From Lysinibacillus sphaericus (GTDB lineage Bacteria > Bacillota > Bacilli > Bacillales_A > Planococcaceae), in NCBI RefSeq assembly GCF_001629735.1, contig NZ_CP015224.1:4526001-4590000 (forward strand): 64,000 nt of DNA, given 5' to 3'. Below, one piece after another: positions 33,672 to 43,046 of the stretch. The translations under genes and the position numbers were made by a program. Every line of letters starts with the position of its first letter. Positions within the stretch are counted from its first letter, which is position 1. Below the pieces are notes generated by a model. It was given only the letters and a program-made list of their open reading frames with translations. It was not told the DNA's origin and did no database searches.

Positions 33672-34724
33672 ATGAAAAAATGGCAAAAAACGCTAGTTGA
33701 TCAAAATCATACTTTACTAGAAACTATGAAAATTATTGATAATTCTTCTTTGCAATTTGCAGTAGTTGTAGATGAAGAACAACATTTGCTTGGAACTGTC
33801 ACAGATGGAGATATTCGCCGTGGCATTTTGCGAGGTGAAGGTCTTGATGTGAAAATTACATCTATTATGAACCCAAATCCAATAACTGCAAAAAGTGGTC
33901 AAAGGTATCATAAATATAAGCAATTAATGAAATCAAAAATGCTTAAGCAGTTACCTATAGTAGATGAGAATAATAGAATTATCAATATACTTTTTGCGGA
34001 CAATATTGAAACTACATTAAATAAAAACACGGTTGTATTAATGCTTGGCGGATTAGGTACAAGGTTGCGACCATTAACAAACGATACACCAAAACCAATG
34101 CTTAGAGTGGGAAATAAGCCGATTTTAGAAACAATAATAGAAGGTTTCAAGCAATATGGCTATACTAATTTTATTTTTTCTGTTAATTACAAAAAAGAGG
34201 TAATCCAGGACTATTTTCAAAATGGGGAAGCATTTGATGTAACGATTGAGTATATCGAGGAAGACAAGAAAATGGGGACTGCTGGAGCACTTTCATTATT
34301 AAAAAAAAGGCCTACGAAACCATTTTTTGTGATGAATGGAGATTTGCTCACACAAATTAATTTCGATCAACTAATGCAATTCCATATGGAGCATGAATCA
34401 GTAGCAACAATGTGTGTAAGGGAATTTGAATATCAAATCCCTTTTGGAGTTATTGAAACAAACGGTACCGATTTGGTGACAATTAAAGAAAAACCGATTC
34501 ATCGTAGCTTTGTTAATGCCGGAATTTACTTATTAAATCCTGATGTACTTGACTATATTCCACAGGATGAGTTTTATGATATGCCTTCCCTGTTTGAAAA
34601 ATTAATAGAAAAAAATAGTAAAACATCTGTTTTCCCAATTAGAGAATATTGGTTAGATATTGGGCAAATTGATGATTTTAATAAAGCAAATAATGAGGTT
34701 AAGGAGCTTTTAAATGAAGCCTAA
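33672..34724 (+). CDS. ptmE: CBS-domain sugar-1-phosphate guanylyltransferase (PtmE-like)
   Basis: Two CBS domains (about 1-115, including VTDGDIRRGILRG and LPIVDENNRI) precede a nucleotidyltransferase domain with LMLGGLGTRLRPLTNDTPKPM. This fusion is the layout of Campylobacter PtmE, which makes GDP-glucosamine for the GDP-dependent legionaminic acid pathway. The CBS pair may sense a nucleotide. ATG 33672 follows AAAGGAAG; a longer in-frame start at 33642 lies inside legH. It overlaps legF by 11 bases. The partner mutase and N-acetyltransferase of that route are not in the window. Confidence 0.85.
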   Translation: MKKWQKTLVDQNHTLLETMKIIDNSSLQFAVVVDEEQHLLGTVTDGDIRRGILRGEGLDVKITSIMNPNPITAKSGQRYHKYKQLMKSKMLKQLPIVDENNRIINILFADNIETTLNKNTVVLMLGGLGTRLRPLTNDTPKPMLRVGNKPILETIIEGFKQYGYTNFIFSVNYKKEVIQDYFQNGEAFDVTIEYIEEDKKMGTAGALSLLKKRPTKPFFVMNGDLLTQINFDQLMQFHMEHESVATMCVREFEYQIPFGVIETNGTDLVTIKEKPIHRSFVNAGIYLLNPDVLDYIPQDEFYDMPSLFEKLIEKNSKTSVFPIREYWLDIGQIDDFNKANNEVKELLNEA

Positions 34725-35400
34725 AGTTTTAGCAATTATCCCTGCACGCGGAGGTTCAAAAAGTGTGCCACGGAAAAATATTAAAGAGTTAGCAGGGAAA
34801 CCGTTAATTGCATGGACAATTGAAGAAGCAAATAAGTCCAAATATATTGATAGAGTCATAGTTTCTTCAGAAGATAAAGAAATCTTACAGATTGCTCAAA
34901 AATTTGGTCCATATGTTCCTTTTGTAAGACCTGCTAATCTAGCAGAAGATAATACTGCTGGAATTGAGCCAGTTCTACATGCATTAGAACATTTTGCTGA
35001 CTATGATTATGTTGTTGTATTACAACCAACATCTCCCCTGCGTTTAGTTGAAGATATAGATGGATGTATAGAGTATTTTTTACAAGAAAAAGCCAAATTT
35101 TGCGTTAGTGTATGTGAGGTAGAGCAATCCCCATATTGGATGTATACATTAGATAATTGTGCTAAAATGCAACCATTATTGAAACAACAATCTTTAATAA
35201 CAAGACGTCAAGATTTGCCAAAAGTATATACTTTAAATGGAGCAATCTATTTAGCAAATATTAATCTTTTAAAACAAACGAGAAACTTTATTACAGATGA
35301 AACTATAGCTTATGTTATGCCAATTGAGAGATCATTCGACATAGATACAGAAGAAGATTTTAAGATTTGTGAATATCTTTATACGGAAACTCTAATGTAA
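34714..35400 (+). CDS. legF: CMP-legionaminic acid synthetase LegF (NeuA family)
   Basis: A 228-residue cytidylyltransferase with the NeuA signature (IIPARGGSKSVPRKNIKELAGKPL) and QPTSPLR. It activates the nonulosonic acid with CTP, giving the donor used by the Maf enzymes. It is the last gene of the coupled leg run. No terminator is evident before the fliB-like gene 40 bases later. Confidence 0.92.
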   Translation: MKPKVLAIIPARGGSKSVPRKNIKELAGKPLIAWTIEEANKSKYIDRVIVSSEDKEILQIAQKFGPYVPFVRPANLAEDNTAGIEPVLHALEHFADYDYVVVLQPTSPLRLVEDIDGCIEYFLQEKAKFCVSVCEVEQSPYWMYTLDNCAKMQPLLKQQSLITRRQDLPKVYTLNGAIYLANINLLKQTRNFITDETIAYVMPIERSFDIDTEEDFKICEYLYTETLM

Positions 35401-35439
35401 AGTATTTATTAAAATGAGAAAAAATTAGGATGTGCAAAT

Positions 35440-36663
35440 ATGAGACCAATTTTAATACCAGAGTATTTTGAAGAGTTTAGTTGTATTGGTGGTGCTTGTG
35501 AGGATACTTGTTGTGCAGGGTGGAATATTACAGTAGATAAAAAGACTTATCAAAATTATCGTAAAGTAAAACATCCAGAAATAAGTGAGAAGTTACAACG
35601 CTATGTAAAACGTAATCGAAATCAACAGGATGATTCGAGTTACGCAAAATTACTTTTAGACGAAAATAAGAACTGTCATATGATGTTGGAGGATGGCCTA
35701 TGTAGTATTCATAAAGAATTGGGAGAACAGTTTTTATGTAATACTTGTGCTACTTATCCAAGACAATTTACACAAGTAGGTTCCATTGTAGAAAAAAGTT
35801 TAACATTATCTTGCCCTGAGGCAGCAAGAGTTGTTCTATTACGTGAAGAAGGTTTAGGTTTTATTGAGACAGAGGAGCCTAAAGATACTCGAGGATTAAT
35901 AAGTGGTGAAATTAATTTAAATAAGCATCCTTTATTTTGGGATTTAAGAGTTTTTACTATTCAACTAATGCAGAGTCGTAAACAACCTATAGAAATCCGA
36001 TTAATTATTTTGGGTCTGTTTATACAAAAAATTGAGCAATTAAATCAAACTGAATTAGAAAAAAAATTACCTGAAATAATGGAAGATTATTTAAATCGCT
36101 TAGATAATGAAGAATTCATTGAATCCTTAAAAAATATTGAAGGGAACTTGATTTTTCAACTAAATTTAGCTCGAGATTTAATACGTTATCGTATGTCTGC
36201 TGGAGGTGTGTCATCGGAAAAATATTTATCTATTCTATCTCAACTATTAGAAGGATTATTATTAGATGAAGATGACAATCAAGAAGTACAGGACATGGAT
36301 AAATCGATTGCTAAATATAATCAAAGCTATCTAGATTATTATGAACCATTCATGGAAAAGCAGGGTTATATACTTGAAAATTATATTGTCAACTATATAT
36401 TTAAAAACCTATTTCCGTTTAATTACAATTCAATGTTTGAGAGCTATATGATGCTTGTTATTCACTTTACACTTATTAAATTACATATGATTGGAATGGC
36501 TTCAAACGAACAAAATTTAACGCAAGAAATGGCTATTGAATGTATACAACAACTTGCAAAAGCAATTGAACATAATTCTTCTTATCTTCAAGGCGTTCGT
36601 AAAGGTATGGAGGATTCTGGCTATACTACAATGGGACATATGTTTGTGATGATTAGTAATTAA
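35440..36663 (+). CDS. fliB: Flagellin lysine N-methylase (FliB family)
   Basis: This 407-residue protein opens with the FliB cysteine signature (FSCIGGACEDTCCAGW, cysteines at 15, 20, 24 and 25) and two more cysteines in CNTCATYPR. These are thought to bind an iron-sulphur cluster in enzymes that methylate lysines of flagellin, as in Salmonella FliB. Its place at the end of the legionaminic operon implies that flagellin here is both glycosylated and methylated. An AT-rich long inverted repeat (AATTAAG ... CTTAATT) spans its stop codon. Confidence 0.88.
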   Translation: MRPILIPEYFEEFSCIGGACEDTCCAGWNITVDKKTYQNYRKVKHPEISEKLQRYVKRNRNQQDDSSYAKLLLDENKNCHMMLEDGLCSIHKELGEQFLCNTCATYPRQFTQVGSIVEKSLTLSCPEAARVVLLREEGLGFIETEEPKDTRGLISGEINLNKHPLFWDLRVFTIQLMQSRKQPIEIRLIILGLFIQKIEQLNQTELEKKLPEIMEDYLNRLDNEEFIESLKNIEGNLIFQLNLARDLIRYRMSAGGVSSEKYLSILSQLLEGLLLDEDDNQEVQDMDKSIAKYNQSYLDYYEPFMEKQGYILENYIVNYIFKNLFPFNYNSMFESYMMLVIHFTLIKLHMIGMASNEQNLTQEMAIECIQQLAKAIEHNSSYLQGVRKGMEDSGYTTMGHMFVMISN

Positions 36664-36804
36664 GTATCGTTTTTTTATACATAAACGGCTTAATTCAAAT
36701 TAATGAAAATAAACAAATTTTCAAAAAATATAAATATTTGGATAGTTTGAAATAAGAGAAGAAGAGGTGAAAATACGAAAAAAAAAAAGAATGGAGAATT
36801 TTTT

Positions 36805-37470
36805 ATGAATTATATAAATAAACAGTATTGGGAAAAATTTTATAAAAAACGAGTGAATTTAACAGAATCATCAACTTTTAGTGAGTTTATTTTTAGAAAA
36901 AAAGAACGAATGATAAAAAACACAATTCTAATTGATTTAGGATGTGGTACTGGGAATGATACTTTTTATTTTGCAAAAAATGGTTTTGAAGTAATCGGTA
37001 TTGATGGATCAGAAGAAGTAATAAAAAATAATAACATCACGTTGAAAAAATATTTGAATACAAATAATAAAGTGCATTTCGACTGTGTTGATTTAAGTAA
37101 TGAGAATGAAGTTCAAAAATTAATGGTTAAATTAAATGAAATTTCAATGTCGCAAGAAAAGGATATTTTATTTTATACTAGGTTTTTCTTACATGCAATT
37201 ACAGATGAAACAGAAAATTTGATTTTTGAAAGCATTCTCGAGAATATTCAAATTCCATGTGAAATAGTTTCGGAGTTTCGAACAAAAGAAGATGAAGAAT
37301 TAGACAAAGTTTTTGATAATCATTATAGAAGATATATAGATACAGATTTGCTAATTACCAAATTAATAAATCTAGGGTTTTCAATTCAAGAATTTTCAAA
37401 AGGTAGAGGACTTTCAATTTATAAAAATGAAAACCCATTTTTAGCAAGAATGGCTATTAAAAAGAACTAG
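36805..37470 (+). CDS. Class I SAM-dependent methyltransferase
   Basis: A 221-residue Rossmann-type methyltransferase with SAM motif I LIDLGCGTGND (about 45), the acidic residue at GIDGSEE and motif II near FDCVDLSN. The C-terminal half offers no substrate hint. It is very AT-rich. It lies between fliB and the TPR/AlkP gene in the same direction, so it may O- or N-methylate a legionaminic acid derivative or another modification intermediate. That is inference from context; it could be an unrelated passenger. Confidence 0.8.
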   Translation: MNYINKQYWEKFYKKRVNLTESSTFSEFIFRKKERMIKNTILIDLGCGTGNDTFYFAKNGFEVIGIDGSEEVIKNNNITLKKYLNTNNKVHFDCVDLSNENEVQKLMVKLNEISMSQEKDILFYTRFFLHAITDETENLIFESILENIQIPCEIVSEFRTKEDEELDKVFDNHYRRYIDTDLLITKLINLGFSIQEFSKGRGLSIYKNENPFLARMAIKKN

Positions 37471-37537
37471 ATGAGTGATTTTAACTGCATTCTTTAAATA
37501 ATACTAATAATATTTTAATATTGAAAGAGTGATATTT

Positions 37538-39547
37538 TTGAAAGATGTTAAAATAACTGCTATTAAAAAGCTTGAGGAAGAAATTACGTATCTCTTAAAT
37601 GAAGGTCAATTTACAGAAGCTAAAGAAAAATTAGATAAAATAATTATAAGAAATGAAGCTTATTATTCCTTATTTTCCAATTACTACTATTTAATACATG
37701 AGTATCAACAAGGAATAACCTTATTAGAGGAGGCAATAAAGGAGTTCCCATTTTCATTTGAAATCTTTTATAATTTGGCAACTTTAAAGAGTGCAATTGG
37801 AGAACAAATCCATAGCTTATGGTTATTTGCACGATGTTTAAAGTTAGCGAGTTGTGACGAAGATAGTGAAGAAGTAGCAAATCAACTTAATAAAATAATA
37901 AAAATAATAAAAAATGATTCTACATTAATACCTGAACAGCTACATTCAATTTTAAATTATACACAAATGATTCTTCATGAAGGAGACGAGAGAACGTATC
38001 CAGTTAATCGCTTTAATCAAAGTCTTATTAAAAAAATTGTAAAAGATTCTTCTGACAATGAATACTTTACGGAAATGTATAAATCAATGGACGTCAAGGA
38101 TATAGATATAAATTCACGTTACTATTTTAAAACTGAATTGTTACAAGGGAAAGCTACTGATTCATTTTCATTTGAAATTAATAATGAAACAACATTACCA
38201 GTAGCATTGTTTGAAGAATATGATGATATTTTAGTGGAAGGCCCGAAAATTAATTTTTGTTTTCCTAAAAATGTGTTAAGGACTAACCAATTTAATTATT
38301 TTACATTTGCGGATGTTGGTAAATATAAAGTAACGTCTAGTAAACTCTTTTTTGTTGCTAAACCAGTTAATTTGAAGCCTAAATTAAAATCTGCGCAAGT
38401 TATAATAACTATTTTTGTAGATGGATTAGCAAATAGTGTAATAGAAGAAAAGTTAAATGATTTAATGCCACATACATATAATTTTTTCTCAAATGGTTAT
38501 ATAAATAATAATTGCTATACAACAGGAGATTGGACATTACCAAGTGTTGCAAGCATATATACCGGCAAGACTACCTTACAGCACGGCCTTTACCATCCTT
38601 CAAATCATTTTGAGTTAAATAAACATAATCATTTATTTACTAAGGATTTTCAAAAGAATGGATATATGACTACCCAAATAAATAATGACTGGCGGGTTAC
38701 ACCTACTTATGGTTATTTAGAGGGGATGGATAGAATCTTATATCAAAACTATACAGGCGGCTTTACAGCTGGAGAAGTTGTTGCGGAAGCAATCGAACAC
38801 TTAGAGACATTCAAAAATAACAATCATTTTTTATGGATAAGCTTAATGGATTTACATGATGTAGCTGATGAAATTAATAATGATTTAATGAGTCAGGTAA
38901 ATGTGTCAGCAAAATATAGACAAAATAAAAATCTTGGTGCTACATCTGTATTATCTCCTTATGACCCAAATAAAATTAAAAAGTACGAATCAGAATTAAA
39001 GCGAGTAGATTTACATTTATCCTCATTATATAGTTACCTTGAATCAAGTTTTGGCAAAGAAAATATTATTGTCGCTTTAGTAGCTGATCATGGACAAACT
39101 TATTTAAAAGAAGACGACTTTCTCTTACATGAACCAAGACGTAAGGTCCCATTTATGTTGGCAGGTGGAAAAGTTGAAGGGAAAATTAGTAATGAATTAT
39201 GTTCAATTCTTGATATTTACCCTACAATTGCTAAACTTGCTGACATTAAGTTAGATAGTAATGAAGGTGTTGTATTAAAAGATTTTGGAGGTAACGGGCG
39301 TGGTACAGCCACAACGGAAACAATACACCCTAATCAACCTTATCTAGTTGCTATTACAGATGCTGAACATATTTTTAGATTTAAGACTAAATCTAATGTA
39401 ACTGACAATGGATTAGTTGATTTAGAACATTATGAAGCGCAATTATTAGACTTAAATACATTAGAAGATGTATCAGTACAATTTATTGATAAATTAGAGA
39501 AATATGTAGATATAACTATTCAAAGAGCAATAAAATTACAGTCGTAA
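37538..39547 (+). CDS. TPR protein with alkaline-phosphatase-superfamily domain
   Basis: The N-terminal 150 residues are helical repeats of TPR type (LNEGQFTEAKEKLDKI, YLIHEYQQGITLLEEAI, FYNLATLKSAIGE). An alkaline phosphatase/sulfatase superfamily domain follows: metal-binding FVDG near 295, the nucleophile region TTGDWTLPS near 330, TGKTTLQHG, and ADHG near 517. No signal peptide or membrane segment is visible, so it should be cytoplasmic, unlike most sulfatases and phosphoglycerol transferases. TTG 37538 follows AAAGAG; GTG 37529 is an alternative. Position in the flagellin-modification island and a terminator after it suggest a phospho- or sulpho-group transfer on the flagellar glycan, which is a guess. 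Confidence 0.78.
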   Translation: MKDVKITAIKKLEEEITYLLNEGQFTEAKEKLDKIIIRNEAYYSLFSNYYYLIHEYQQGITLLEEAIKEFPFSFEIFYNLATLKSAIGEQIHSLWLFARCLKLASCDEDSEEVANQLNKIIKIIKNDSTLIPEQLHSILNYTQMILHEGDERTYPVNRFNQSLIKKIVKDSSDNEYFTEMYKSMDVKDIDINSRYYFKTELLQGKATDSFSFEINNETTLPVALFEEYDDILVEGPKINFCFPKNVLRTNQFNYFTFADVGKYKVTSSKLFFVAKPVNLKPKLKSAQVIITIFVDGLANSVIEEKLNDLMPHTYNFFSNGYINNNCYTTGDWTLPSVASIYTGKTTLQHGLYHPSNHFELNKHNHLFTKDFQKNGYMTTQINNDWRVTPTYGYLEGMDRILYQNYTGGFTAGEVVAEAIEHLETFKNNNHFLWISLMDLHDVADEINNDLMSQVNVSAKYRQNKNLGATSVLSPYDPNKIKKYESELKRVDLHLSSLYSYLESSFGKENIIVALVADHGQTYLKEDDFLLHEPRRKVPFMLAGGKVEGKISNELCSILDIYPTIAKLADIKLDSNEGVVLKDFGGNGRGTATTETIHPNQPYLVAITDAEHIFRFKTKSNVTDNGLVDLEHYEAQLLDLNTLEDVSVQFIDKLEKYVDITIQRAIKLQS

Positions 39548-39593
39548 AATAAAAATACAGTGAGATAATTTAAAATTAAATAGGATAGAATAG

Positions 39594-39640
39594 ATGGCCT
39601 CTTGTTCAAGAAAGAATTATTTGAACGAGAGGCCATTCTT
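39594..39640 (+). terminator. Intrinsic terminator closing the modification island
   Basis: A 16-base stem ATGGCCTCTTGTTCAA / TTGAACGAGAGGCCAT (39594-39609 with 39621-39636, one G-U pair) is followed by TCTTTG. It separates the island from flaG. Confidence 0.85.
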
Positions 39641-39681
39641 TGAAGTATACAAACAAATCAAAGTACTTCAGTAGAAAGAGT

Positions 39682-39707
39682 CAAACATTCCTAAAAACTT
39701 CCGATAT
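39682..39707 (+). promoter_or_regulatory. SigD promoter of flaG-fliD
   Basis: CAAA (39682-39685), exactly 15 bases, then CCGATAT (39701-39707) is a near-perfect SigD promoter 40 bases before flaG. It restarts flagellar transcription after the island terminator. Confidence 0.82.
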
Positions 39708-39746
39708 TAAATATAAGAATAAGAAAAGTTTAGGAGGTTACATATT

Positions 39747-40139
39747 ATGCGTATTGCAGCTCAAGGACAATCTACAGATGTAGGAACTGCAGCGTCGTCT
39801 ACTGTTGCGAAGAAAACAGTAAAAGAGGAAACTACGATGACGACTACTAGTAAAGCTCAATTAGTAACGCAATCACAAGTAGAAAATCTACCTACTGCTG
39901 ACGTACAAGAAATATCTAAAGAGAAGCTGCAACATGCAGTAGACACTGTAAATGAATTTTTACAAATCAATCATAATGCTTCTAAATTTGTGTTACATGA
40001 CGGTTTAGATCGATATTTTGTACAAGTTGTTGATACCCAAACAGAAGAAGTCGTAAAAGAGATCCCTCCCAAAAAACTTTTAGATGCATATTATGAGATG
40101 CAAAAGTTATTAGGAATGATCGTGGACGAAAAAATATAA
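39747..40139 (+). CDS. flaG: FlaG family flagellar protein
   Basis: A 130-residue protein whose C-terminal half is a FlaG domain (LHDGLDRYFVQVVDTQTEEVVKEIPPKKLLDAYYEM). The N-terminal half is Ser/Thr-rich and probably disordered. FlaG (YvyC in B. subtilis) influences filament length and always precedes fliD. AGGAGG precedes the ATG, and fliD starts about 20 bases later. Confidence 0.92.
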   Translation: MRIAAQGQSTDVGTAASSTVAKKTVKEETTMTTTSKAQLVTQSQVENLPTADVQEISKEKLQHAVDTVNEFLQINHNASKFVLHDGLDRYFVQVVDTQTEEVVKEIPPKKLLDAYYEMQKLLGMIVDEKI

Positions 40140-40160
40140 GAATATTTAGGAGGAAATATA

Positions 40161-42653
40161 ATGGTAAATAGAATCGGCGGTTTAGCTTCAGGAATGGATA
40201 TAGATGCACTGGTAAAAAAATTAATGAATGCGGAAAAAGCACCATTAAACAAATTATATCAAAAGAAACAAACATACGAATGGCAACGTGACGCTTATCG
40301 CAGTGTTAATACAAAATTAAAAACATTCGATACTTACATTGCAGATAATCTAGTGTTAAAAAGCTTTCTTTCTAAAACAGCAGCTAGTTCCAATTCTAAC
40401 TTAGTAACTGCAACTGCAACAGGAAGTGCTGCGGGAACACTGTCAATTGAGGGTGTTTCTCAATTAGCTACAGCAGCTCGTAAAGTTGGTGACCAGGTTA
40501 ATGCTGTAGGAACTACGAAAATATCCGATTTTGCATCAACAGGAACTATAGAATTTAAAGCCATCCAAACCAACGGCAAATTAGCAAGTGAAGCAACAAA
40601 GATTGAAATTACTTCTGATATGACAGTTGATCAATTTATTAGTAAAGTGAATTCTAGTAATGCAGGAATAAGTGCTGTATTTGAAAATGGTCGATTCTCC
40701 TTTACTGCCAAAAACACTGGTGATGTTAAAGGTGATGATGAAATCAAAGTTGTAGGTGGTTTAGATATTTTCAACAAGTTAGGGTTTGCTGATCCTAATA
40801 AAGTTCAAAATACAGAAGGAAAAAATGCTATTTTCACTGTAAATGGCATAGCTACAGAAAGAACAACAAATACATTTACTATTTCAGGCTATAATGTAAC
40901 GCTAAAAGATACATTTAATGGCCTCCAAACGATTGCAGATAAATATAAGGCTGCTGTGGAAGAATTAAAAAATGCTACTACCAATTTAGCAAATAAGCAA
41001 GCAAATCTTATTACAAAACAAAATGCTTATGGTGCTAGTGATATTAATAGTTATACCGCTAACCATGAAACTGCGTATAAAAACGCTTTTGGTAATACTT
41101 TATCTTTGTCACAACAAGTGCAATATAACAAACTAGGAAATGATGCATGGAGAAATTTATCAACAGATGAAATAGATTTCATTAAAAACCAGACATCCGT
41201 ACAAGGAATCAAAGACAATATTGATGGAAGTACTTTAAGTGATGAAAGTAAAGCAAAATTAAAAGGTTTATCAAATAGCGCCCTAGATGTTTTATTTACA
41301 AACAAAGATCAGCTTACAGATTTTAAAGCTCAAGCGGAATACGAAAAATATGGTGTAAAATTAAAAGATTTTGATCAAAATGCCATTGATGCATTAAAAC
41401 GTTTCTCATATAACAGCAGTGATTCAATTGAAAAAATTCATAAAGATATAGATGATAATCCGGAGTTTACAAAGGAAGTCAAAGATGCGCTAAAATCTTT
41501 AAGTAAAGATGATTTAACTAATTTAATAGCAACAGATTCAGCAACTTTAAAAACTTATCAAGAAAAAGCTCAGGCTGACGATTTCAAACAAAAGTATAGT
41601 CAGTTAGGCGATGCGTTAATTAAAGAGTTGCAAGAAGGTACTAAAAAGGTTGAGGATTTAACAGAAAAACAAAAAGAGATTTGGAATAGCTTATCACCAG
41701 AAAAAAAAGGTCAATTTTATGATTTAGCCGATCAAAATATTAAGCGCTCCGAGTATTTAACTGCAGTTGCTGAAGAAAAAGCAGCTCAAACTCGTTTAAC
41801 AGAGGCCACTAATACCGAAAAAGCAGCAACAGCAGATGCAACTGCAGCAGGTATTTTAAAGGATGATGGTAGTGGCGGTAAAGTAGTTGACGAGGATAAA
41901 GTAAATGCTGCTCCACAAGCACAAGCGGTCACTATGACTTCCACAACAGATGTGGATGACATCATGGCTAAAATTAAGGAATTTGTCACTACTTATAACG
42001 GTTTTATCAAAGATTTAAATGATCAAACGAAAGAAACAAAATATCGTGATTATACACCGTTGACTAGTGAACAAAGAGAAGAGATGTCAGAAAGTGAGAT
42101 TAAGCTTTGGGAAGAAAAAGCGAAAAGTGGGTTATTAAGAGGTGACACTCTTATTCGTGAAGGGCTTGCAGGTATGCGTTCTTTAGTATACCAATCAAAT
42201 CCTGGTATTGACTCAAAATATAATTCCCTCTTTAGTATTGGGATTACAACATCAAAAAATTATAATGATGGCGGTACTTTAGAAATTGATGAAGCAAAAT
42301 TACGAAAAGTATTGGAAGAAGATCCTGATGCAGTTGAAAAACTCTTTAAAAATAGTGAAGGTAAAAAGGATGATGTCGTAGACGGAAAAACAGTCGATAC
42401 ACGCGGTTATTTAGATAAACTTCGTGGATCGATGAAAACTTTTGAAATTACTATTGAAAAAAAAGCAGGCCGCTCTACGATGACCGACGCTCAATATGCA
42501 ATTGGAAAAAATTTAGTGGATACAGAAAGTCGAATCAGTACTTGGAAAAGAAAACTAGAGGATATAGAAGCACGATACTGGAAACAATTCACAGCAATGG
42601 AGCAAGCTATTAATAAAGCAAATCAACAATCAAGCATGTTCATGCAGGGCTAA
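40161..42653 (+). CDS. fliD: Filament cap protein FliD (HAP2) with large helical insert
   Basis: The 830-residue protein begins with the FliD N-terminus (IGGLASGMDIDALVKKLM) and ends with the FliD C-terminal domain (from about 595, DVDDIMAKIKEFVTTYNGFI, to WKQFTAMEQAINKANQQ). The B. subtilis protein is about 500 residues. The excess is one insert at about 258-588, placed between YNVTLKDTFNG and VTMTSTTD. It is helical, lysine- and aspartate-rich, and carries a degenerate repeat of about 75-82 residues starting near 322, 397 and 479. FliD caps the filament and guides flagellin folding; the insert would project outward and may act in adhesion or strain identity. Confidence 0.95.
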   Translation: MVNRIGGLASGMDIDALVKKLMNAEKAPLNKLYQKKQTYEWQRDAYRSVNTKLKTFDTYIADNLVLKSFLSKTAASSNSNLVTATATGSAAGTLSIEGVSQLATAARKVGDQVNAVGTTKISDFASTGTIEFKAIQTNGKLASEATKIEITSDMTVDQFISKVNSSNAGISAVFENGRFSFTAKNTGDVKGDDEIKVVGGLDIFNKLGFADPNKVQNTEGKNAIFTVNGIATERTTNTFTISGYNVTLKDTFNGLQTIADKYKAAVEELKNATTNLANKQANLITKQNAYGASDINSYTANHETAYKNAFGNTLSLSQQVQYNKLGNDAWRNLSTDEIDFIKNQTSVQGIKDNIDGSTLSDESKAKLKGLSNSALDVLFTNKDQLTDFKAQAEYEKYGVKLKDFDQNAIDALKRFSYNSSDSIEKIHKDIDDNPEFTKEVKDALKSLSKDDLTNLIATDSATLKTYQEKAQADDFKQKYSQLGDALIKELQEGTKKVEDLTEKQKEIWNSLSPEKKGQFYDLADQNIKRSEYLTAVAEEKAAQTRLTEATNTEKAATADATAAGILKDDGSGGKVVDEDKVNAAPQAQAVTMTSTTDVDDIMAKIKEFVTTYNGFIKDLNDQTKETKYRDYTPLTSEQREEMSESEIKLWEEKAKSGLLRGDTLIREGLAGMRSLVYQSNPGIDSKYNSLFSIGITTSKNYNDGGTLEIDEAKLRKVLEEDPDAVEKLFKNSEGKKDDVVDGKTVDTRGYLDKLRGSMKTFEITIEKKAGRSTMTDAQYAIGKNLVDTESRISTWKRKLEDIEARYWKQFTAMEQAINKANQQSSMFMQG

Positions 42654-42681
42654 GGATTTCTTTATTAGATAGGAGAGTATA

Positions 42682-43041
42682 ATGTATCAAACAGATCAAC
42701 TATTACAGGTGTCCGCTAATCTATTTAAGCATTTAGGTGACATTCCAAATGGTGAAGAACGTGACGAATATATTGAAACAATTAATACCATGTTGGACAA
42801 GCGTGAAACAATTATTAAAGGCTTGAAACAAGAAGGTTTTCAATTCGATGAACAAAATCGTATTCATCGTACTCTGTTAGAGTTAGATAAGGGCATAAAA
42901 CAACGATTAGCAGCTGTTATGGATGCAGTTAAACAAGACATGGCAAACCTACAAAAAACAAAAAAAAGTGAACAGCAATATTTCAACCCTTACTCCAATG
43001 TTCGTGTGATGGACGGAATGTATTACGACAAAAAGAATTGA
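42682..43041 (+). CDS. fliT: FliT-like flagellar export chaperone
   Basis: A 119-residue helical protein (LLQVSANLFKHLGDIPNGEERDEYIETINTML, DKRETIIKGL) resembling FliT, the chaperone that holds FliD. It starts 28 bases after fliD with AGGAGAG before the ATG. In B. subtilis fliT follows fliS; here it comes first, and a hairpin element separates it from fliS. Assignment relies on size, helical pattern and neighbourhood. Confidence 0.8.
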   Translation: MYQTDQLLQVSANLFKHLGDIPNGEERDEYIETINTMLDKRETIIKGLKQEGFQFDEQNRIHRTLLELDKGIKQRLAAVMDAVKQDMANLQKTKKSEQQYFNPYSNVRVMDGMYYDKKN

Positions 43042-43046
43042 ACTTT

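Noticed and set aside
39594-39640. Possible attachment or insertion boundary of the glycosylation island
   Set aside because: The repeat is a normal terminator hairpin; no matching direct repeat, integrase or tRNA gene was seen at the hag side.
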